The notes beneath the pieces were generated by a model. It did not search any database and was not told where the DNA came from. It saw nothing but the letters and a program-made list of their open reading frames with translations. A DNA stretch of 64,000 nucleotides from Aureispira sp963837355. GTDB lineage: Bacteria > Bacteroidota > Bacteroidia > Chitinophagales > Saprospiraceae. Location: NCBI GenBank assembly GCA_963837355.1, contig CAWIMY010000007.1, positions 1,798,001 to 1,862,000 on the forward strand, given 5' to 3'. A program made the translations under genes and the position numbers. Position 1 is the stretch's first letter. Each line of letters starts with the position of its first letter. Positions 57,740-64,000 of the stretch are shown here, one piece after another.

Positions 57740-58535
57740 CTAGCAACCACAAGTCCCCGAAATAGGCTGCGTGTGTAGAATTTGTCCCGTTTTTGTTCTC
57801 AAAATTAGATCCCCCTCATAGACATTGGCTTCGCCTTCGTATTGCGTCATTTGCTTGGTATCTACGATAACTTCATATTGGTCGTTGTAATACAAATCTT
57901 CTTTAAATACTTCATAATCGGCATCTATTTGGCGCTTTTTAGCCAATCGAAGAGCGTCGGCAGCGAGGTCGCGCACTTCGCGAATGGCCATGCCTGTTGC
58001 TTCGTTGCGAATAGGCAACTCTTTGGGAAGCTCGTTCATGCCCATTAAGATATGTACTAAGTATTCGGAGGTCTTTCCCTTCAGGGAGTGGTTGGCCAAA
58101 GTAAAGAGTGGGGCCGTTTTGGGGCAAGATAATCCAATCTTTGTTGGTTTCGGCGTAGGCGCGGCGTGCTTGCAAGGCCATTAAATAGTCGCCTGTACGG
58201 CTTTTCAAGGTTAACAATTGGCCGCTAACGTTGACACAGGCGTTGTTGTCCATATCAGAAACCAAAAAGGACTTTCCTTGTTCGCCTTTCAGTTCGTAAT
58301 TACAGGAGCAGCCGCTGTCGTTTAGATGCTTACAGTCTGCAAAATCAAACGTTTCTAAGGTTTTCCGAGGTTCTACGGCAGGCGCTTCGATGCTGGTAGT
58401 AGGGGCATCAGGAGCAGGTGTTTCTGTGTTAGGAGTAGTGCTTGGTTTACCGTCTTCGCAAGAAAAGAGCATGCTGCTGCCCAAAGAGAGGGTCAAGAGT
58501 ACAACAAAAGAATTGGACATAACAGTGCGGATCAT
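57740..58535 (-). pseudogene. Lipoprotein of unknown function, one frameshift
   Basis: The first frame (58535 to about 58110) begins with a lipoprotein signal (VVLLTLSLGSSMLFSCEDG, lipobox ending at Cys) and a Pro/Thr-rich linker, followed by a domain with many Cys (CKHLNDSGCSCNY). The second frame (58099-57740) carries on to a Cys-rich end (ISGTCGC). Removing one base from the G/C run at 58110-58115 joins them: NGPLFTLANHSLKG. The repaired protein has about 265 residues. ATG 58520 is a possible alternative start. No known function. Confidence 0.7.
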
Positions 58536-59122
58536 AATTGTAGATTGAGGAAAAGATGAAAAAGGCAATTTTAAAATTAAAAATAAACTTTTTTTCAAAA
58601 ACAGCTCAAAGAAGGTGTATAAAGTGTGCCAATAAGAGCCAGCAAATATTTTGGTGACTTAACGTATACCCTGTTTGATAAGTAAAATACGGTGGAAGGG
58701 ATGCTTTATTCTGTCTTTTAGATGAGGAGAAGAAGCGTGCAGGTAAAAAAACAGCCTTTGAGCGGGACAAAAAGAGGTATTTAGAGGCCAAAAGATAGCC
58801 TCTTTTTATTTTATGACCTTATTGAAAACCAATGATAATTTTGCAGAATAGAAAGAGTTTGGAATTTTGAGTTGCTATAGGCTAAATAGTTAGAATTATA
58901 GTGCAGTTAAAGGAGCTAAAGTGACTAGTAGGTTCTACTGTTTTAGAAGGCGCTTTCTTTCTAGTGTCTATTATTTGCTTATCTTTGGCGTGAATTTTAT
59001 ACCAGACACCAAAGTTGTTGGCCAAACACGGGGCAGTGGTAGAACAAGGAAAAAGACATCCTACTAGCAATAGCCCATTATTCTAAAAAAGCGTTAACAA
59101 CTTCACTAAAAAAATCTTAGTT
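58536..59122. other. Intergenic region upstream of metK
   Basis: 587 AT-rich bases with several short open frames on both strands, none protein-like. A hairpin AGAGGC / GCCTCT followed by TTTTT lies at 58783-58807. I looked for a SAM riboswitch before metK and saw no recognisable one. Confidence 0.5.
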
Positions 59123-60352
59123 ATGCCATACTTTTTCACATCCGAATCTGTTTCGGAAGGTCACCCAGACAAAGTGGCTGATCAAATTTCAGACGCTATT
59201 ATTGATGCGTTTTTAGCGCAAGATTCTATGTCAAAAGTGGCTTGTGAAACCTTCGTTACGACAGGCCAAGTGGTCATCGGTGGCGAGGTGCGCTCCAAAG
59301 CCTATGTTGATGTTCAAAAGATCGTTCGCGACACCATTCGCAAAATCGGTTATACCAAATCTGAGTATCAATTTGATGCCAATTCTTGTGGGGTATTGTC
59401 CGCTATCCACGAACAATCGGCAGACATCGCCCAAGGCGTTGATGTTGGTAAATCAGAAGAGGAGCAAGGAGCAGGTGACCAAGGTATGATGTTTGGTTAC
59501 GCAACGGATGAGACTGACAACTACATGCCGTTGGCCTTGGATTTGTCGCACCGCTTGTTGAAAGAATTCGCGCGCTTGCGTCGTGATGGTAGCCAAATCA
59601 ACTACTTGCGTCCTGATGCTAAGTCACAGGTAACCATCGAGTACGATGATGAGAACCAACCCATCCGCGTAAATACTATCGTTTTGTCCACTCAACACGA
59701 TGATTTTGACGAAGACGAAAAAATGTTGGCCAAAATCAAAGCGGATATCATCCATATTTTGATTCCCAAAGTAATCAGCGAATTGCCTGCCCGCGTGCAA
59801 GCGTTGTTTGATGACAACATCATCTACCACATCAACCCTACAGGAAAATTTGTTATTGGTGGTCCTCACGGCGACACGGGTTTGACAGGTCGTAAGATCA
59901 TCGTGGATACTTACGGTGGTAAAGGTGCCCACGGTGGTGGTGCTTTTTCTGGAAAAGATTCTTCTAAAGTAGACCGCTCAGCGGCTTACGCTACGCGCCA
60001 CATTGCCAAAAATATGGTCGCTGCTGGTTTGGCAAAGCAATGTTTGGTACAGGTCGCTTATGCGATTGGTGTCGCCCAGCCCGTTGGTTTGTTTGTCGAT
60101 ACGTATGGCACGGCCAAAGTAGACATGAACGACGGCCAAATCGCCGCCAAAATCAAAGAACTATGGGATTTGCGCCCTGCGGCTATCGTTCGCAACTTGG
60201 GCTTGCGCAACCCAATCTACTCAGAGACGGCTGCTTATGGACACATGGGGCGTACGCCTGGTAGTGTGGTCGTAAACGGCAAAGAGTACGCTACCTTTAC
60301 TTGGGAGAAATTAGACCGTGTAGACGAAGTGAAAGCGGCGTTTGGTTTGTAG
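59123..60352 (+). CDS. metK: S-adenosylmethionine synthetase
   Basis: A complete 409-residue enzyme that makes S-adenosylmethionine from methionine and ATP. Motifs are all present: SVSEGHPDKVADQISDA at the start, the methionine-binding EEQGAGDQG, the ATP-binding GGPHGDTGLTGRKI and the loop GGGAFSGKDSSKVDRSAAY. It is the methyl donor source for HsdM and other methyltransferases. Single gene with its own terminator. Confidence 0.98.
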   Translation: MPYFFTSESVSEGHPDKVADQISDAIIDAFLAQDSMSKVACETFVTTGQVVIGGEVRSKAYVDVQKIVRDTIRKIGYTKSEYQFDANSCGVLSAIHEQSADIAQGVDVGKSEEEQGAGDQGMMFGYATDETDNYMPLALDLSHRLLKEFARLRRDGSQINYLRPDAKSQVTIEYDDENQPIRVNTIVLSTQHDDFDEDEKMLAKIKADIIHILIPKVISELPARVQALFDDNIIYHINPTGKFVIGGPHGDTGLTGRKIIVDTYGGKGAHGGGAFSGKDSSKVDRSAAYATRHIAKNMVAAGLAKQCLVQVAYAIGVAQPVGLFVDTYGTAKVDMNDGQIAAKIKELWDLRPAAIVRNLGLRNPIYSETAAYGHMGRTPGSVVVNGKEYATFTWEKLDRVDEVKAAFGL

Positions 60353-60739
60353 ACTATTACTGCGTTTCAGCTAAGGTTTTTTGGTTGTACGATAATAATA
60401 AATAGCCCGCTCTGCCTTGGTAGAGTGGGCATTTTTGTACTTACAACCCGTCGTCCGATCTGTATTTAATACGGATAGAAGTGCTGCTGATTTAAGCGAT
60501 TCTTTGGCTATAAAAGCATTCCTCAAAAAGAGCTGTTTAGGCGGTTTTTTGCCTTCTAAAAGAACTTTTACAGAGGATTTTCTAAGGAGAATGTCTAGAA
60601 TAGCTGCTTTTTTTACAAGCTGTTAATCTTTTTTGAAGCTCAATTGTACTACTAGGAGGGCAACAAGAACATACCTCTAAACGGTTCTTGTTTTGTTGTC
60701 GTTTTGACTTTAATTTCAACGCTGCTACTCCTGCTAATT
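60353..60739. other. Intergenic region after metK
   Basis: 387 bases with the metK terminator at 60405-60436; an open frame of 69 codons at 60417 has no protein-like features. Nothing else is seen. Confidence 0.45.
60405..60436 (+). terminator. Intrinsic terminator after metK
   Basis: A 9-bp stem with one G-U pair (GCCCGCTCT at 60405-60413, AGAGTGGGC at 60422-60430) followed by ATTTTT. Confidence 0.9.
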
Positions 60740-61075
60740 ATGTCCACCACATCGCTATCCAATTCCGAGAGACTACCCAAGCGCAAGCGCAACGTCACCT
60801 CCCTTCAATTAACTATTTTTGGGGTGTTATTTTTGTTGTGTATCATTCTTCCGAGTTATTTTTACAGCTATAACTTACCAGTAGGAGCGCCTTTTGCTTG
60901 GACAGATTACTTAGCGCTGCTTTTTATTATCATTCTAACGATGAGCATCGTTTATGGCTTGATCCTGCTTACTTATGTGATTTTGGCTATACAGCACGAT
61001 AAAAAGATCAGGCTCGCCGATTGGGCGGCTCAAGAAAAGAAGTTTTCCAAAGAATTGCCCGAGGAAGAGGATTAG
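60740..61075 (+). CDS. Small membrane protein with two helices
   Basis: A 111-residue protein with a basic N-terminus (ERLPKRKRN), two membrane helices (LTIFGVLFLLCIILPSYF and YLALLFIIILTMSIVYGL, the latter followed by LILLTYVIL) and an acidic tail. ATG 60740 is preferred to the upstream frame. Its architecture is like that of the next gene. Function unknown. Confidence 0.65.
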   Translation: MSTTSLSNSERLPKRKRNVTSLQLTIFGVLFLLCIILPSYFYSYNLPVGAPFAWTDYLALLFIIILTMSIVYGLILLTYVILAIQHDKKIRLADWAAQEKKFSKELPEEED

Positions 61076-61186
61076 GCTAGGTATTTAGCTGTTTTTGATA
61101 CAGAAAGGTACGCTCCAAGAGCGACAAACTATTTCCCCAACGGTACGCTGTCGAAGACTGCTCTTTGCGCTACCATATTCTCTTTA

Positions 61187-61438
61187 ATGATCTTTGCCGT
61201 TATGTCCAACTTGTCCAACAAATCTACTCGCTCTCGCCAAGGGAAATTACGTCTTATTATTGCCTTTCTCGTCTTAGGGTCTGCGTTACTCTTAGGTGCC
61301 TATCTATACACCCAGCGTTACCAAACAGAATTACCGCTAAGCGAATTGGATTACCTATACTTAGGTGTTTTGTTGGCATTGGTTGTCCTGTCCTTAATAC
61401 TTATTATTCACGATGTACGGCTGAATTCCAAGTCTTAA
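61187..61438 (+). CDS. Small membrane protein with two helices, similar to upstream gene
   Basis: An 83-residue protein with a basic N-terminus (KSTRSRQGKLR), two helices (LIIAFLVLGSALLLGAYLY and YLYLGVLLALVVLSLILII) and a short tail. ATG 61202 (MSNLSNKS) could also be the start. The layout matches its neighbour at 60740, so the two may be distant paralogues. Function unknown. Confidence 0.6.
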   Translation: MIFAVMSNLSNKSTRSRQGKLRLIIAFLVLGSALLLGAYLYTQRYQTELPLSELDYLYLGVLLALVVLSLILIIHDVRLNSKS

Positions 61439-61448
61439 AGCCCACTAA

Positions 61449-61793
61449 TTATTCTTGGGCTGCTCTCTTTTTTAAGGCCTGTATGCCTACAAAAAAGCCC
61501 AACGTTCCCAATACATAGAACAGCCAGAAGCATAAACCAGTCAGAAAATAAAAATGCCTACTTACGCTTACACTATCCACTACAAAGGTTGCTAGAAAAC
61601 CCCCTATAAACCAACTAATTGTTGTAACAAATAGTAACCTTAGCGGATGTTGGACAAGTTTTCTATACAGAAAAAGCAATAACATAAAGGAAATTAGTGT
61701 AATAATTAACCCAGCAGGATGTTCGATTAACGGAAAAAGTACCTTTATACCCAACCCATCCACCACAAAAGTGCCCTCAATAAGAATTAACAT
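61449..61793 (-). CDS. Small membrane protein of unknown function
   Basis: A 114-residue protein with three or four helices (GLIITLISFMLLLFLY, LLFVTTISWFIGGFLATFVV, FLTGLCFWLFYVLGTLGFFVG) and a basic end. It is convergent with the small gene at 61187, ten bases apart. No family recognised. Confidence 0.6.
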   Translation of the reverse strand: MLILIEGTFVVDGLGIKVLFPLIEHPAGLIITLISFMLLLFLYRKLVQHPLRLLFVTTISWFIGGFLATFVVDSVSVSRHFYFLTGLCFWLFYVLGTLGFFVGIQALKKRAAQE

Positions 61794-61906
61794 AAGGATG
61801 GCGTAACGAAAATAGGTTTCCCCTCCAATGGCAGAAGGCGTATTTGTCGGGGTGTGGTCTAATATTTCCAGAAAAAATAAAAAAAGGTTAAGGGTTAGGA
61901 CATTCC

Positions 61907-63043
61907 TTACAAACGACGGCTCAACTTGGGTACCAATTCATTTTTCCAAGCAGTAAAATCGCCTGCAATAATATGTTTTCTAGCTTCTCCCACCAACCAC
62001 ATATAAAACGCGAGGTTGTGAATGGACGTAATTTGAGGACCCAACAACTCGTTGGCCGCAAACAAATGGCGAACATACGCCTTGGTGTAAAATTTTGAGG
62101 TAGGGTTGGGCGCATCCGCATCCAAAGGAGAAAAATCGGCTTTCCACTTGGCATTTTTGATGTTGATGGAGCCTTCTTTGGTATAAATTAATCCGTGGCG
62201 GGCATTGCGACTAGGCAATACACAGTCAAACATATCGACCCCTAACGCGATGCATTCCAAAATATTGGCAGGTGTGCCAACGCCCATTAAATAACGGGGC
62301 TTATCCTTGGGTAAAATCCCACAGACCAACTCGGTCATTTCGTACATATCCTCGTGTGGCTCTCCCACGGAAAGACCGCCAATAGCATTGCCCACACTGT
62401 CGTAAGCGGCGATGGTTTCTGCCGACTGCTTCCGCAAATCTTTATAAACCGATCCTTGTACAATAGGAAATAAAGCTTGTTCATAGCCATACAAAGGTTC
62501 TGTTTGGTGAAAGTGACTCCAGCAGCGTTTGAGCCAGCGGTGGGTCATGTGCATGGAGCGCTTGGCGTATTTGTATTCGCAAGGATAGGGCGTACATTCG
62601 TCAAAAGCCATGATAATGTCCGCCCCGATTTTGCGTTGGATATCCATGACGCCCTCAGGCGTAAACAAATGTTTAGACCCATCAATATGCGAGGCAAAGG
62701 TCGCGCCTTCTTCCTTGATCTTACGGCGGTGTGCCAACGAAAAGACTTGATAGCCGCCACTATCTGTCAAAATTGGCTTATTCCAACCATTAAATTTATG
62801 CAAGCCGCCTGCTTGTTCCAAAATATCGGTGCCAGGGCGCAAGTATAAGTGGTAAGTATTGCCCAAAATAATCTGCGCCTTAATGTCTTCCTCCAACTCC
62901 CGTTGGTGTACCCCTTTGACGGTAGCAATGGTGCCAACAGGCATAAAAATCGGCGTTTGAATAGCGCCGTGTGCCGTATGTAAGGTGCCTACGCGGGCGC
63001 TAGAATTCGGATCGTTCCCCTCTAAATCAAATGTCATCTTCAT
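61907..63043 (-). CDS. tgt: tRNA-guanine transglycosylase
   Basis: A complete 378-residue enzyme that exchanges guanine 34 for the queuosine precursor in tRNAs with GUN anticodons. Catalytic and binding motifs are present: ILTDSGGYQVFSL, FDECTPYP, GGLSVGEPHEDM, MGVGTP and DCVLPSRNARHG. The usual zinc-binding CxCxxC stretch is replaced by DADAPNPTSKF, although the later His (SIHNLAFY) remains; this may be normal in this phylum. It lies 13 bases after the S41 peptidase gene. Confidence 0.96.
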   Translation of the reverse strand: MKMTFDLEGNDPNSSARVGTLHTAHGAIQTPIFMPVGTIATVKGVHQRELEEDIKAQIILGNTYHLYLRPGTDILEQAGGLHKFNGWNKPILTDSGGYQVFSLAHRRKIKEEGATFASHIDGSKHLFTPEGVMDIQRKIGADIIMAFDECTPYPCEYKYAKRSMHMTHRWLKRCWSHFHQTEPLYGYEQALFPIVQGSVYKDLRKQSAETIAAYDSVGNAIGGLSVGEPHEDMYEMTELVCGILPKDKPRYLMGVGTPANILECIALGVDMFDCVLPSRNARHGLIYTKEGSINIKNAKWKADFSPLDADAPNPTSKFYTKAYVRHLFAANELLGPQITSIHNLAFYMWLVGEARKHIIAGDFTAWKNELVPKLSRRL

Positions 63044-63056
63044 AATGGAATAAAGT

Positions 63057-64000
63057 CTATTGTTCTATGGATTGCTCCAAGCTTTTTATCTGTTGTTGTA
63101 GAATGGCGCGCTCTGACACGGAGATGTCTTTGGAAGCCAAGAGTCGTGTTAGAATGGTTACTTGTGCTTGCGCTAATGCTTGATTAGCAGGGCAAAAAAA
63201 ATCGGGAACGATGCCCGTTTGTTCCCAACTCTTACCCGTTAAAGTACTTTTTATTTCGCCAACAGGCACAAAAAACCAAAAACGCGGCTTCAAAATAAGC
63301 ATTTCTACGGGATTGGCAAGGCCTGCGGTCATTTCCCCTACCACAGTAGCCAAACCGTGCTGTTGCAAATGGTAACACAACGCTTCTGCGGCAGACGCCG
63401 TTTGGGTACTGGTTAGCAAATAAATGGGTTTGTGGAGATACTTTTTTCGGGGGGCGATGGGCACCGTTTTATCGCTGGCTGTCCATCGCTCGTAGCGATA
63501 ATAGGTTTTGCTAAGGGTTTGCCGCTTTTCAAAAAAATAGCTACAAAACAGCAGCAACATATCTACATAGCCGCCGTGGTTGGTTCTCAAATCAATAATC
63601 AAGGCTTTGGTAGAAGCGAGTTGTTGCATCGTTTGTTCTAACAGTGGCTTAGAACTTTTGACATCCATGAACCGCGTGTAATTCAGGTAGCCAATATTGC
63701 CAGGCAGTTGCTGTATTTGCTCAAAGCCGTGGTCGTCTTCGAGGCTATTGGAGGGGCGGCGTTGCTCCTTGACTAGTTGAATTTCTTTGCGGCGCGGTAC
63801 CTCCGTGCTGTGAGAATGGCGTACGGAGGTGTACAAGACTCCTAAGTGGTGATCGCCGCTCTGTAGGCGTAGCCATTTGGTGAGGCTATCGGCCAATAAG
63901 GCGCCTTCTAAATGGTCGAAGCCTGTTTGTTGCGAAGCGATTAAGAGTTGTCGGGCGAGTTGTTCTCCCTTTTTTGGAAAAATGTACAATTCTTTGGTGG
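63057..64000 (-). CDS. S41-family C-terminal processing-type peptidase (partial)
   Basis: The gene runs past the end of the window, so the N-terminus is missing. The visible 310 residues belong to the S41 tail-specific or IRBP-like peptidases: an N-terminal helical part (YIFPKKGEQLAR), the core with DLRTNHGGYVDM, and TASAAEAL, which holds the catalytic Ser, then GEMTAGLANPVE. These enzymes cleave C-terminal ends of envelope proteins. The frame is open to the window edge; a TTG at 63989 is probably not a start. Confidence 0.88.
   Translation of the reverse strand, partial: TKELYIFPKKGEQLARQLLIASQQTGFDHLEGALLADSLTKWLRLQSGDHHLGVLYTSVRHSHSTEVPRRKEIQLVKEQRRPSNSLEDDHGFEQIQQLPGNIGYLNYTRFMDVKSSKPLLEQTMQQLASTKALIIDLRTNHGGYVDMLLLFCSYFFEKRQTLSKTYYRYERWTASDKTVPIAPRKKYLHKPIYLLTSTQTASAAEALCYHLQQHGLATVVGEMTAGLANPVEMLILKPRFWFFVPVGEIKSTLTGKSWEQTGIVPDFFCPANQALAQAQVTILTRLLASKDISVSERAILQQQIKSLEQSIEQ

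Noticed and set aside
58536..59122. SAM riboswitch upstream of metK
   Set aside because: No conserved core of SAM-I, SAM-II or related aptamers could be recognised; the region is AT-rich with one unrelated hairpin.
1..64000. CRISPR arrays, tRNA or rRNA genes, prophage or integrase
   Set aside because: No regularly spaced repeats, cloverleaf-like sequence, rRNA-like stretch or integrase/transposase frame was seen by eye; a covariance search would be needed to exclude small RNAs.

Overview
The window looks like the chromosome of a member of the Bacteroidota, most likely a Saprospiria-type gliding or filamentous marine bacterium. The signs are a secreted adhesin with SprB-like repeats and a type IX (T9SS, type A) C-terminal sorting domain, a LytS/LytTR two-component pair, OmpA-like and DUF2490-type envelope proteins, an SDR-type threonine dehydrogenase next to kbl, weak or absent Shine-Dalgarno sites, and many small secreted proteins of unknown role. 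The lineage call is inference; no rRNA or other marker gene is present. I saw no tRNA, rRNA, CRISPR array, prophage or insertion sequence.

Region 1 (1-13.0 kb) is mostly metabolism: partial OmpA-like protein, cytidine deaminase, saccharopine dehydrogenase-like enzyme, a PaaJ-type thiolase and PaaZ (the lower steps of aerobic phenylacetyl-CoA breakdown), and a crotonase. Between PaaZ and the crotonase lies a minus-strand block of three overlapping genes: an unknown protein, a calpain-like (C2) cysteine protease and a leucine-rich-repeat lipoprotein. Region 2 (13-26 kb) is envelope and signalling: a TPR-LytS histidine kinase, a T9SS adhesin, its LytTR response regulator, an NTF2-like secreted protein, three tandem paralogous secreted proteins, a membrane-anchored coiled-coil protein, and the threonine-to-glycine pair (SDR threonine dehydrogenase and kbl). 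Region 3 (26-28.8 kb) holds an SbtA-type bicarbonate transporter with an SbtB-type PII-like partner and a DUF2490 protein.

Region 4 (28.8-57.4 kb, almost all minus strand) is rich in defence genes, with household genes between them. It holds a type I restriction-modification locus (half-HsdS, unknown protein, hsdM, broken hsdS, an embedded AAA ATPase plus DUF4276/Toprim-like pair, hsdR, a YgjP-type metallopeptidase), an McrB/McrC type IV restriction pair, and a TerB-like / DUF2791 ATPase / Lhr-like helicase operon that matches the Shango anti-phage system. Pirin, bestrophin, AraC, a multi-pass membrane protein and a LolC/E-like permease lie in between. Region 5 (57.7-64 kb) returns to core functions: lipoprotein, metK, small membrane proteins, tgt and a truncated S41 peptidase.

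A recurring feature is broken reading frames that become full-length conserved proteins when one base is added or removed, usually in a homopolymer or a GGCC-type run (paaZ twice, the calpain gene, the LRR gene, two secreted-protein genes, hsdS). Many of these could be consensus errors. The N-terminal half of hsdS is much worse than anything else and may be a true pseudogene or a locus that varies within the population. Large genes such as hsdR, mcrB and the Shango operon are intact.
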